DNA from: Strigamia acuminata
Lineage: Eukaryota; Arthropoda; Chilopoda; Geophilomorpha; Linotaeniidae
Direction: 5' to 3'
DNA length: 64,000 bases
NCBI GenBank assembly: GCA_949358305.1
Contig: OX442319.1
Coordinates: 9,796,001 to 9,860,000, forward strand
Position 1 is the first letter of the stretch, and each line of letters opens with the position of its first letter. Both the position numbers and the translations under genes were made by a program. The notes beneath the pieces are model-generated. The model had not been told where the DNA came from. It worked only from the letters and a program-made list of their open reading frames with translations, and ran no database searches. This document shows, in pieces, positions 46,290-57,196 of the stretch.

Positions 46290-46748
46290 TTACCCGATTG
46301 CTTCTCGCGCAAGGCCGTAAAATCAAACGTCCAGCTAGAAAAACCTTTCGTGCTGACAAACAACGACGAGGATGGCGATTTGGAAGAGGACAGTGGACCA
46401 CTGCGTTTCTTCGTCGTTGACGAAGCTCGGCCCCTGCCTTTCCCGGCGCAATTGGTGCAAACCCCGCAAACCTCCGAGCCCGTTGATCACCAATCCGAGT
46501 GCCCGAACGTGCCACCACCACCGATAGACCTGGAACAGTTGGCCGCCTATGAACGGGAAGCCATCCTGATACAGTCGGAGGATGCGGAAGATGCTGCGGG
46601 AAGACCGGATCTCGATGTCCGAGACACGGTGCCCACTTTCTGGTACCGAAAAGTGGAAAAACCGGTCGTAACCGATCGAGAAATATTAATTAAAAGCCAA
46701 GAACGAAGTATCAAGGCAAAGAAGGACGAACCCGAAGAAAATCGCTAA
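46290..46748 (+). pseudogene. PRCC-like C-terminal fragment, copy 3 (longest)
   Basis: Encodes LHKLLLPDCFSRKAVKSN, then an acidic segment (NNDEDGDLEEDSGPLRFF), a Pro-rich stretch and the shared block ILIQSEDAEDAAGRPDLDV through KPVVTDREILI, ending EENR and stop at 46748. LLLP-x-FSRK followed by acidic and PFP motifs resembles the middle of PRCC, and copies elsewhere start MSLAIYGISDSD like PRCC's N-terminus; both points are from memory of that family and are tentative. Codon-rich, GC-richer composition suggests real coding ancestry. No start is visible: upstream sequence is the LTR-like block. Confidence 0.45.
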
Positions 46749-46992
46749 AATGTGAAAAATTAGTCGAATTTTTAATGTGGCAATAAAATAAAGTTGAACA
46801 CGATTTCAATATTGTTGTGTTTTATAACAATCTGTAAATTAATTGTTTTTTTTTTCTTATAAAAAAGTGTTTGCAATTAATTAAGTACGAGAGAAAGCCG
46901 CTTTCTAACAATGAAATAAAGTTTAGTCATTCTTCATTCGATTCATCTAGATTGGAATTAGGCTTTCACATGATAAGTAGTTTATAGAATAA

Positions 46993-48050
46993 ATGATTCC
47001 AACGTTAAAGTCTTTGACCTTAAAAGTGGTCGCAGATCTTCTGTGGGCTGCTCTTGAAGTTAGTTCTCCATCATTGGAACCAATATTAGGAGCAGGTAGG
47101 TCGAAAATTTAAATACAAAATAAAATTAGTTATTCGGGATTTAATTAATTTTCTATTTCAGACGTGTACAAAGAAATGGAAGAGTTAAATATTTCTGATT
47201 TACAAATGGAGCCAGACAACTTAGAAATAACTTTTCAAGTGTTAATAGAATATTTGAGTTTGCGTAACTATTTATTTTAGTAATAATTATATCATTTTAT
47301 ACATTATTTGCTACATTTATTCTTGCAGCCACAAGTTTGAAACTGGACCTCGCGCACGTTTTAAATACACGATATGAATCGTACAAATTATTCCATGTAT
47401 TGCTCATGATCGAATTGGGATTGCACAATCTGGACAACAACCAGTGTGTTCACTTGAGCAGAAATTTGAGCCGAAACTCTGTATCCATTCAATGTTAAAC
47501 GCCACACCAAGTCTTCAGTCTTTGACCATTATCAACGTGACCGATTTGGGATGCAATCACAGTAATGAAAAAGCTACGATGATCAATTCGAGTGTTGTTC
47601 ATTTATCACTATCAGGAAGTGATGAAAGTGAAACACTAGCAATGCAGAAATGTCTGGGCTTGTGTCCCAGTGTCAGAACCTTGGAATTGGCTGGATCTGG
47701 TTATGACGAAATGCAGATCAGGACGGACAGCGTGAATTTGAAAAATTCAACACATCTGCGTCTGAATCGGCTGTATATGAAAACTGTTGAATTATTAGCG
47801 AAGAACTGTGAAAAATTACAAGTGCTAAATTTGATTCAACACTTATACAAACAACAAGCGAGGAAGCCACGTGCTTCCAAAACAACATTCCCTGTGTTAA
47901 GGTTATGCATTGTTGCGGAGCCAGTGGAGTTCAAAAGCTTTTGTCTTTTTTTGGGAGAGAATGATTTCTTTATAAAATATTTAAACTTGAACACTTTTAT
48001 TTTCCTAGTTATTTACTAACATTAATTACAGCTTTACTGAAATCATTTCC
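46993..48050 (+). pseudogene. LRR family copy 3, internally deleted
   Basis: Exons 1-2 are intact (46993-47095, 47162-47263), and exon 3 starts at 47329. At about 47470 exon 3 (HLSRNLSR) is fused directly to the middle of exon 4 (CIHSMLNATPSLQSLTI), removing the end of exon 3, intron 3 and about half of the LRRs. The junction is out of frame, giving a stop within 20 codons. A further frameshift near 47845 destroys the C-terminal tail. Confidence 0.8.
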
Positions 48051-48188
48051 AATTTTGATGACACAAAATAACAATGTGTAAGCGCAGGGAAGGTCTGCAA
48101 TAATTAGAAAGAAGTTGTAATAAACTCAACATGTTCCCTCAAATTGAAGCATGGCCTTTACAAGATTCGGTATATATAAACTATTTTA

Positions 48189-48219
48189 CCTAACCTAAAC
48201 CTAACCTAACCTAACCTAA
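48189..48219 (+). repeat. Short interstitial telomere-like run (CCTAA)n
   Basis: Six or so cctaa words in tandem, the complement of the arthropod telomere repeat TTAGG. A shorter version sits at 58-79 in the same position relative to the next LRR unit, so the run belongs to the duplicated unit. Confidence 0.6.
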
Positions 48220-48579
48220 CGTTTTTTTATTAGATTTTATTCCTTTCTGCTATATTCGCCTCCGATGTAACCTTGCGCTTTTATTGCTCTTTTGTATATG
48301 TGACGCTTCCCTTAGCCAGCACTCTCTTATTCTGACCCTAAAATAAAACCCTCTTTAGTCCACTTTCAACTCACACAGTTGTCTATTTATTTCGCTGATG
48401 TATTAATCAGAGTTTAGTGTAAAAAAAACACAACTTTCACCTCGTCTTTGACCATTTACAATCGTTCTCTCGTCGACCAATCGGAAACTATTATCCTGTC
48501 ACGTAGGGGGTCTGTCCTCCAATGCTTTGCACATAAAAATATTTTCAGGAGATTAAAAATTCAATCGCACAGTGAAATG

Positions 48580-48995
48580 TCACAATCGTCGGTCTCGTCC
48601 AAAGCAACCAAACAAGGCCTGCGGTACAGTACCGTGCCCAACACTGCAAACAAGTAATGCCTTTGGCCATTTATGGTATCAGCGATGGCGATAGCGATCA
48701 AAAGAAAAATGGTAATTAATCTAGACGCGGACGAAAACGAACCATAGCGAGAAAAAAGCAAAAAACTTTATTTCCCGGAACAATTGGCCGTCTATGAACG
48801 GGTAGCCATCCTGATACAGCCGGAGGATGCGGAAGATGCTGCGGGAAGACCAGATCTCGATGTCCGAGACACGGTGCCCACTCTCTGGTACCGAGAAGTG
48901 AACAAACCGGTCGTAACCGTCGAGGAATATTAATTAAAAGCAAGAACGAAGGAATCAAGGCAAAGTAGGACGGACCCGAAGAAAATCGTTAAAAC
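48580..48995 (+). pseudogene. PRCC-like fragment, copy 4
   Basis: Contains the two blocks seen elsewhere (ccatttatggtatcagcgat near 48667 and the ILIQPEDAEDAAGRPDLDV block near 48810-48905) with an in-frame stop between them and the same one-base loss as copy 1 (VTVEEY then stop). Confidence 0.5.
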
Positions 48996-49160
48996 GTGAA
49001 AAATTAGTCGAATTTTTAATGTGACAAAAAATAAATTTGAACAATTAATTAAGAACGAGAGAAAGCCGCTTTCTAACAATGAAATAAATTTTAGTCACTC
49101 TTCATTCGATTCATCGAGATTGTAATTAGGCTTACACATGATAAGTAGTTTATAGAATAA

Positions 49161-51932
49161 ATGATTCCTACTTTAAAGTCTTTGGCCTTAAAAGTGGTCG
49201 CAGATTTTCTGTGGGCTGCTCTAGAAGTTAGTTCTCCATCATTAGAACCAATATTAGGGGAAAGTAGGTCGAAAATTTAAATAAAATTAGTTATTCGGTA
49301 TTTAATTGATTTTCTATTTCAGATGTGTACTGGGAAATGGAATGGTTAGATTTTTCTGATTTACAAATGGAGTTTGAGCCAGACAACCTAGAGATAACTT
49401 TTCAAATGTTAATGGAATATTTGAGTATGCGTAAGTATTTTAGTAATACGTACATTATATAATTTTATACATTATTTTCTAAATTTATTCTTGCAGTCAC
49501 AATAAGTTTGAATCTGGACCTCGCGCACGTTTTAAATACACGATACGAAAAGTACAATTTATTCCATCTTTTGCTGATGATCGAATTGGGACTTCCCTAT
49601 CTCAACGAGTACCACTGTATTCACTTGAGCAGAAATTTGAGCCGCATAAACTTGCTGAAATCTGGGAAAAATGTAATATTGATAAATCAATTACCTATAT
49701 TGATTGACAGCAATTTTGCTACCTTCATTTAATTTCCAACCGGTCTGCCTTATTCCTGCTAGATAAGACACAAAAATTGCACCACAGTGAAAACTGACCG
49801 AAATGAATTTTATTACATAGAGTAAAGAATATACATTCTTTACTCTATGTTTATTATACGTTGGTCAAACGTCATATTCAACCATAATCTACTAATTTAT
49901 GATAAAATCCAACCCTGCAGCTGCCATGTCAGTGCCATGTCGTGTGAATTTCATTATTTACCAGGAATAAGTCACATCAGTTGAAAATCAAATGAACATG
50001 TGACTGGTATAGTCTTCGCTAGTGCAAACAGGGGACTGCAGACAGTAGTCTGGGACGCATACTCACGTAAATAACGAGAACTCCCCTAATATTGGTTGGT
50101 TGGCCTTTATTATCGTTGTCTAGGGGTATGGGGAATCCCGCTACCCGTTGCGGGAGTGTTACGGCAACCGACCTATCACATACTGGGCGTGAGCCCAATG
50201 GGTGACGTGGTCGGTTCGACTAAACATTCGTGTCGTACTTACCTACGACCCGCGTATCCGCTCATGGAGGCTGCGCTATGGAATCCGCCATAACACTGAG
50301 GATCAACGTGGTGAATGGTGAGGAGTACAGAGTCCAACCCGGGACACGTCTTGTCCCTCAGATGAATACCTTCTCCTCCTTGGGAGCTAACAAGCACACA
50401 TCCTTCTCAGTCCGTGTCCAGTGCTACTCTCTTTCTCTCCACTCCTCTCCTCACCACACCACACCATTCCCTCCTTCCCCGGGCTGGGTGACCTTTGGGG
50501 CCGTATGGTGGTGTGTGGCAGTGCCGCAAGTCACCCAGGTGGCCTGACGGTCACAAATATAACAAAACCGCTGTCAATCAATATCGGTCGTTTGTTTTTT
50601 CAATTTTTTCTGATTTTCTGTCGAAATATCCACTCTGTTTTATAAATTTATTTTTTTTTCTTTTCCCATTTATCGTAATAGACCGTCAAGTCGTTTTGCT
50701 TTCCACATCATTATGTATATGAATTCCCGGCCTGCAACGGATTCACACCAATGGAAACTGTTCAGTTTTTCATAACATCTTTTCCATACCTGCAAGAAAT
50801 AAATGTGCGCGAGGAACAAAACGAAACCTTCGACGACCACATGCTGTTTTTGATATCTAAATCGTGCCCACATTTGAAGAAGTTAATCCTGTGGACTCTT
50901 CCAAGTGTAACGGATCAAGGAATCGAGTTTCTTTACTCACCACAATCGGTGACGAAAGAGTTGGAGGAATTGTTTGTCCACGGAACAAACGTGACAGTAA
51001 CTGGAGCCGAAAGAGCCTTAACGCACTTGACTCGTCTCAAACTCCTAGAGTGCAGAAATGGCGATGACACAATTCGTCTTCTGAAATCTCTGTCGGAACA
51101 AGAATTGATGTTCGTCGGCTTCAAAGAAATATCATTAAGACTTACAGATGGGACGGAAGAAATCTACGACTGCGACGATTTGTTTCCCACACTCCCGCAG
51201 ATTTTCCCGAATTTACGCTCCCTCCAAATCGATGTGATCCATGCCAAGAAAACACAATGCTTACTTCACTTGCGATCTTTAACAAAAATTGAAGAATTAC
51301 AGCTCGATGCCAGCCAAAGTTTGTTCCCATGCGACCACACCAATGTCCATCCGAAAATGAACAATTTGACGGAACTCCTTTTATGTCGTTGCAATCTCTG
51401 TGTCCATTCAATGTTAAACGCCACACCAAATCTACAGTCTTTGACCATTATGAACGTGACCGATTTGGGTTGCACTTACAGTTATGATGAAGCTACCATG
51501 ATCAATTCGAGTGTTGTTCATTTATCAGTAAAGATAAGTCATCAAAGTGGTACATTAATACAGAAATGTCTGAGCTTGTGTCCCAGTGTCAGAACCTTGG
51601 AATTGGAGTTGGAATTGACTGAAGAAGACGAAATGCAGTTCAGGATGAACTGGGTAAATTTGAAAAATCTAACTCATCTGAGTGTGAATCTGATGCGTAT
51701 GGAAACTGTTGTATGTTTAGCGAATAACTGTGAAAAGTTACAAGTGCTTAATTGGGTTAAAGAGTTACCAACAAGCGAGGAAGCCGCGTGGCTACAACAA
51801 CACATTTCCTGTGTTAAGATTACGCATTCCTGTCGAGGCTATGGAGTTCATTGGTTTAAAGATGAAAAGATTTTACCATGTCGTTTATGTCAAGCTTACG
51901 AATCCAATAAGCGGTGCCTAATACCTGATTAA
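49161..51932 (+). CDS. LRR family gene, copy 4 (four exons)
   Basis: Exons 49161-49263, 49323-49430, 49497-49672 and 50682-51932; phases agree, about 545 aa. Exon 2 has an in-frame two-residue insertion (QMEFEPDNLE). Exon 4 keeps CPHLKKLILWTLPSVTDQGI, TVTGAERALTHLTRLKLLEC and a tail with one changed cysteine (LPCRLCQAYES instead of SPCCLC). Intron 3 carries a 36-bp hairpin (49815-49850) and a GC-rich insertion of about 550 bp (49999-50552). Complete open frame, so probably functional. Confidence 0.75.
49815..49850. repeat. Perfect 16-bp hairpin insertion in LRR intron 3
   Basis: acatagagtaaagaat, loop atac, attctttactctatgt. It is absent from the same place in other LRR introns (ttttatcatacgttgg). 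It has the same architecture as 26528-26557: perfect arms and a 4-nt loop. Confidence 0.75.
49999..50552. mobile_element. ~550-bp GC-rich unclassified insertion
   Basis: Absent from other LRR intron-3 copies, where gaacataacaaaacc is continuous. The block begins tgtgactggtatag and ends ggcctgacggtcaca, with short inverted tgtgac/gtcaca termini. It is much more GC-rich than the intron. Two overlapping frames (50096-50293 and 50230-50547) have no recognised domain. Confidence 0.55.
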
Positions 51933-51934
51933 AT

Positions 51935-52555
51935 TAATGTCTACCTAATTTAATGATCCTGTATACTGTATTTTATCGATTAAGACTGCCTTTTTTTGTC
52001 AGCAATTAAAATTTCGATTTCTCAGTTTGGTACATTTGTTTAATGTAACAAACTAAGTCTGAACGTCACGAAGCATACGTTTATCTTTCGTAAGGTTAAA
52101 TACGGAAACAATCCCGTACTTTTGCAAATATATGGTATTCTTGGTGTCTCAGCCGCAGCTACTATTCGAGGGTGACTCTTAATCAGTAAAATACGGTGAT
52201 ATCTGAGAGTCTGAAATTTTCTATTTTTTTCAAGTGTCACATATAGTAGTCCCTAGAATTAAATTGTTTCTATAATTCAAGTGAACGGCTTACTTAAGGG
52301 CGAAATTTATATAATTCTGATACTGCCAAAGAGTAATATCAATTCAAAAGCTTTTGTCTTTTTTGGGAGAGAATGATTTCCACATAAAATACTCAAATTT
52401 GAACACTTTTATTTTTCTAGTTATTTACTAACATTAATTACAGCCTTACAAAAATTTTGATGAAACAAAATAACAGATAATTACACATTCGGGGCACTTC
52501 TAATGACACAAGATGCGTCGTTGACTGACTTCAGAATCGCTCGGATAACCATCGC
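51935..52555. other. 3' flank of LRR copy 4
   Basis: Parts (52240-52520) align with the 3' flanks of copies 1 and 3, including gggagagaatgattt and tttctagttatttac. No gene is seen. Confidence 0.5.
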
Positions 52556-52557
52556 GG

Positions 52558-53544
52558 CTAGACTTTGGGGCGAGGAATTTGACCCATTGGTGTGGCCGTA
52601 AGTTCGGGATTCGATCCTCTAAATTGGCTCACAGCCCATCCCAGTGGCCAGCGATGGACCCGTAAGCACTGGTTGATGTCATCGCCAATAATCCTTACAA
52701 AGAATTCAGACGAGGCTGTCCCACTGGCCGTAATCCACCTTGAACAGACCGTTACTTCGAAACCTAACTTAAAAATGGCTGATTTAAGTTGACCACTGGT
52801 TGTATCGTGGGCAAGATTTCCAATGCGTAAGCGCAGGGTTGGGCGTGAGTCTTTCGGTTTATTCGGTTTATTACTATTGATGCCAACTTCGGGTTTTGGC
52901 TGTAGTGGTGGATCTGCGCTGTTATTGGTGCATTGCATTTTCAGCAATCGCGAACGTGCAACTGCTTCAAACGTCAGCGGTGGAGAAAGCGACATCAATG
53001 GCAATGGCGGCGCCGTACACCTCGGTGGTGATGGCATTGCCATAAACCGCGAAAAAAAGGAGATGTCACTTTCTGTAGAAATGCGACTAAGATCTCTAGA
53101 TGGTGTTGGAAAGCTGCTCTCACTGTCCTCAGATGGCGACACCGTTTCGTGGTCGATAAGAGTCGAGTAGCAGATCGGGTTACTAGATGGCAGTAATGGC
53201 ACTGGATTTGAATGGACAGGGGACGATGCCGGTTTTTCGATGAATTGATCTATTTTTGCACACAATCGCTTCAGTTCTGTCTCTAAATTACTTATCGCAT
53301 TCGTGTTGTTGGATTCTGCTTGGTGTAGTATTAATTCGGCACCACGTGCTCGTGCGTCGTCTATCCAGGTTATTGCCGCTTGCATGACTTTTACGGAGTC
53401 GTCGAATGAATTCTTGTCTTCTGTACTGGACCCATGTTCTGTGCTTAATTTTTCGAATTTGTTTCGCATGTTTTCCAGTTCGTTTAGCAGTACCACGACG
53501 CCGGGGAGCGGAGGCAGTGCGCGCGGTCCAACATACGACGCCAT
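52558..53544 (-). CDS. 328-aa ORF, unknown; coiled-coil plus RRM-like domain (gag/ORF1-like?)
   Basis: From ATG 53544 the minus strand encodes a helical N-terminus (VVLLNELENMRNKFEKL, ETELKRLCAKIDQFIEK), a Ser/Pro-rich middle, and a C-terminal domain (TLRLRIGNLAHDTTSGQL, SAIFKLGFEV, FFVRIIGDDINQC) with an RRM-like feel. This plan recalls the nucleic-acid-binding ORF1/gag of a retroelement, but no reverse transcriptase is nearby. C-terminal remnants at 3389 and 7761 continue further (TSEDIQ...), so this frame is truncated by an indel before 52558. A promoter- or LTR-like block lies 5' of it at 53579-53769. Confidence 0.5.
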   Translation of the reverse strand: MASYVGPRALPPLPGVVVLLNELENMRNKFEKLSTEHGSSTEDKNSFDDSVKVMQAAITWIDDARARGAELILHQAESNNTNAISNLETELKRLCAKIDQFIEKPASSPVHSNPVPLLPSSNPICYSTLIDHETVSPSEDSESSFPTPSRDLSRISTESDISFFSRFMAMPSPPRCTAPPLPLMSLSPPLTFEAVARSRLLKMQCTNNSADPPLQPKPEVGINSNKPNKPKDSRPTLRLRIGNLAHDTTSGQLKSAIFKLGFEVTVCSRWITASGTASSEFFVRIIGDDINQCLRVHRWPLGWAVSQFRGSNPELTATPMGQIPRPKV

Positions 53545-53578
53545 TTTAAATGAATGGGGTTATTCGTGCGTGACGTTA

Positions 53579-53769
53579 TGTTAAATGCTGAAGAAGTGTA
53601 CGACTGGAATATTTACAGAATAACTGATACTTTATTCAAAAAAGTTTGGGTTATATAGGCCAAATAATACAAACGTTGCTTGGGCGTTTTCCTATCGATC
53701 TAGCCAATGGGATTAGATAGACCATTAAAAAACACGGGTTCCGCCAGGTGGCGCTCCGGTTTGCTTACA
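53579..53769 (-). repeat. Candidate LTR / promoter of the 328-aa ORF
   Basis: On the minus strand the block runs from tgtaagcaaaccgg to gcatttaaca (TG...CA, 191 bp), with a TATA-like tatataa and, shortly after, aataaa, the arrangement of an LTR. The ORF starts about 35 bases further on, leaving little room for a primer-binding site, so a simple promoter is the alternative. Confidence 0.35.
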
Positions 53770-54114
53770 GTTTGCCGTAAATCAGAATTTTATTTCGTAT
53801 TTCCAGTCCAGTCTTTTTTTGTAATGTGTAGAATGACCTGTTCTAGGGCGCTAGAAACTCCAAATTTTAAATTTTTTTTATGCTGAATTGATTTTTGGGA
53901 AAAACACCCAAAATTACACATACCGGCAGTTGAAACACACAAACATTCAAGTCAAGTTAAATAAAAACCTTTAAAAAGGTTTACAACTCATTTCAATAAA
54001 TTTATTGTTGTGTTTTATAACAACCTGTAAATTATAATTGTATTTTTTTATATAAAATAGTGTTTGCACTTAATTATGTACGAGAGAAAGCCGCTTTCTA
54101 GCAATGAAATAAAG

Positions 54115-54324
54115 TCATTCTGTTACGTACTTGCAATAATGGCTATTGTATAAATCATAAGTGTTACCAACATTATTACCAAAATGACTATTGTCATTAC
54201 ACGTAAACAATAAGTCGTTGTCAAGTTTCTTTACTTGACAACCTTTGAAATAAAAGAAATCTAGAGTGTGTACACGTTCTTCGACGACCTTCCCAAAGAA
54301 GGCATTATGGATTTTAGAATCCAA
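54115..54324 (-). other. Small conserved minus-strand frame, copy 1
   Basis: Encodes DSKIHNAFFGKVVEERVHTL then FYFKGCQVKKLDNDLLFTCN and ends YCKYVTE. It has no ATG (opens at TTG after an upstream stop). A second copy at 57676-57900 keeps the frame, differing by an in-frame five-residue segment (GLQLV) and scattered substitutions, so it was probably a coding exon. No family recognised. Confidence 0.4.
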
Positions 54325-54448
54325 ATCGGGAGTTTAAAGAGTCACATCAACTATGAAGCCAGTTGTTAAATGCAAACACAACACATTCTTGATTGGATTC
54401 ATCTAGATTGGAATTAGGCTTACACATGATAAGTAGTTTAGAGAATAA

Positions 54449-56685
54449 ATGATTCCAACGTTAAAGTCTTTGGCCTTAAGAGTGGTCGCAGATCTTGTGT
54501 GGGCTGCTCTTGAAGTTAGATTTCCATCATTGGAACGAATATTAGGGGAAAGTAGGTCGACAATTTAAATAAAAATAAAATTAGTTATTCGGTATCTAAT
54601 TGATTTTCTATTTCAGATGTGTACTATGGAATGGATGATTCAAACATTTCTAATTTACAAATGGAACCAGATAACTTAGAAATAACTTTTCGAGTATTAA
54701 CAGAATATTTGAGTTTCCGTAAGTATTTATTTTAGTAATACGTATATAATTTTCTACATTATTTTCTACATTTATTCTTGCAGCCAGTTTTGAAAGTTTG
54801 AAACTGGACCTCGTGCACGTTTTAAATACACAATACAAATGGTACAATTTATTCCATCTACTGCTCATAATCGAAATGGGATTGTACCATCTCAACGAGT
54901 ACCAGTGTATTCACTTGAGCAGAAATTTGAGCCGCATAAACTTGCTTAAATCTGGGAAAAATGTAATATTGATAAGATCAGAAAAATGAAAAATATTACC
55001 GATATTGATTGACAGCAATTTTGCTATCTTTGTTTAATTTCCAACTGGTGTGACTTATTCCTGGTAGATGAGAATATAAGATACGAAAATTGCACCACAG
55101 TGAAAACTGACTAACAAGTAAGATGAATTTTATCATATGTTGGTCAAATGTCAAATTCAACCATAATCAACCAATTTAATGATCAAATCCCAGCCTGCAG
55201 CTGCCATGTCAGTTTTATCAATACCGGTCGTTGGTTTTTTTTCTTTTTTTTAATTTTCTGTCGAAATATCCACTCCGTTTTATGAACTAATTTTTTATTC
55301 TTTTCCATTTTTCGAAATAGACCGTCAAGTCGATATACTTTTCGTATGAAAAGATATGTAAATTTCCGGCCTGCAACGGACTCACACCACTTGAAACTGT
55401 ACAGTTTTTCATGACATCTTTTCCATACCTGCAAGAAATAACGGCGTGGGGAACCCCCAGCGAAACCTTCGACGACCACATGCTGTTTTTAATATCTAAA
55501 TCGTGCCCACATTTGAAGAAGCTAATCCTGCGGAATTTCCCTTGTGTAACTGATCAAGGAATAGATTTTCTTTACTCACCGCAATCAGTGACGAAAAACT
55601 TGGTGGAATTGGGGGTCTACGGGACAAACGTGACTGCAAGTGGACTCGAAAGAGCCTTAACGCACTTGACTCGTCTCGAAATCCTCGAATGCAGCAATGA
55701 GGAGGACAAAGTTCGTCTTCTGAAATCCGTGTCGGAACAAGGGTTGTTGTTCGTCGGTTTCAAAGAGATGACACTAAGCCTTACAGACGAGACGGAGGAA
55801 ATCTACAACTGCGACAATTTGTTTCCCAAACTCCCGAAGATTTTTCCAAATTTACGCACCCTCAACGTCTTTTTGAACTTTCTCAAGGAAACACCTGTAT
55901 GCTTACTTCACTTCCGATCTTTACCAAAAATTAAAGACTTAGCTATCTGTCTCATGCGGGCCTGTGCCAGCACGAGTTCGTTCCCATGCGATAACTATAA
56001 CTCCCACACCAATTTCCTTCCGAAAATGAACAATTTGACGGAACTCTCTTTAAGTGAATGCAATATATGTGTCCATTCAATGTTAAACGCCACTTACCAC
56101 ACCAATTTCCTTCCGAACATGAACAATTTGACGGAACTCCTTTTAAAAGATTGCAATATCTGTATCCATTCAATGTTAAACGCCACACCGTATCTACAGT
56201 CTTTGACCATTGTCAACGTGACCGATTTGGGATGTACTCACAGTTCTGATGAAACTGGCATGTTCAATTCGAGTGTTGTTCATTTATCATTACAGATTTA
56301 TCAAAGTGAAACAGTGATAGCCATGCAGAAATGTCTGGGCTTGTGTCCCAGTATCAGAACCTTGAATTTGGATGGATTCGACGATTTGCAGTTCACGAAG
56401 GACTGGGTGAATTTGGAAAATCTAACTCATCTGTGTCTGGATGAGATGCATATGGAAACTGCTGTATGTTTAGCGAAGAACTGTGAAAAGTTACGAGTGC
56501 TTAATTTGGTTGAACAGTTATCAACAAGCGATGAAGCAGCGTGGTTACAACAACACATGCCCTTTGTTAAGGTTACGCATAACGATCTAGCCTGTGGAGT
56601 TCATTGGTTTAAAGATGAAACGATGTCACCATGTTGTTTATGTGAGGCTTACGAATCCAATAACCGGTGCCTGATTGTATTTTGA
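54449..56685 (+). CDS. LRR family gene, copy 5 (extra LRR unit)
   Basis: Exons 54449-54551, 54617-54718, 54784-54962 and 55321-56685; about 582 aa, the longest copy. The segment reading HTNFLPKMNNLTELSLSEC and NICVHSMLNAT is repeated in frame immediately after itself (about 56005-56186), adding one LRR pair. The C-terminus reads WFKDETMSPCCLCEAYES and ends NRCLIVF rather than CLIPD, because downstream sequence differs. Everything else matches the family, and the frame is fully open. Confidence 0.75.
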
Positions 56686-56689
56686 ACCA

Positions 56690-57180
56690 TACGTAATTAT
56701 TACAATGAATCAATCGAATCAGATATTGGCTGATTTAATTTAAATTGAGTTGACTTTCACAATTAATAAATTTATTTATTTTTATTTACCGTACGGAAAT
56801 AAATGTTCGACCCCTTTATGCCATTAAAAAGAAATCAACAATAAATTACTTTAAAAATGCAAAAAAAAATTTATTCAATTCAATTCAATTCAATAAATAA
56901 AGTAAAATAAACAAATGCGGCCAAAACATCTCGATTTAACGAAATAAAAAAAACAATAAAAATGAAAAAAAAAACCTAAACACATGGTCATTTTCAGAGG
57001 AAATTGCAGATATTTCCCCAAAAATTCTCTGGAGACATCTATAATTTCCATATAAATTCTTTAGAAAAAAAACCTGAAATTAAAGATATTTCCAGAGAAT
57101 TTCAATCGGACAGAGGGACAGGGTTTAGAAGTCTAATATGTAATGCTTCCTTGCATTACAAATCCCTGCTTGTTTTTTTT
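56690..57180. other. AT-rich spacer behind LRR copy 5
   Basis: Low-complexity A/T runs and an attcaattcaattcaa microsatellite near 56875. No gene recognised. Confidence 0.4.
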
Positions 57181-57196
57181 TAAGTCGAGTTTTTAA

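Noticed and set aside
47444-48019. 191-aa ORF as an intact short LRR gene
   Set aside because: Its frame does not match the spliced exons 1-3, and its end is frameshifted relative to the family tail.
49999-50080. tRNA-like start (ggtatagtcttcgctag)
   Set aside because: No acceptor or T-arm pairing could be found, so neither a tRNA nor a tRNA-derived SINE is claimed.
50230-50547. 105-aa ORF within the GC-rich insertion
   Set aside because: No recognised domain and overlapping alternative frames; left as part of an unclassified insertion.
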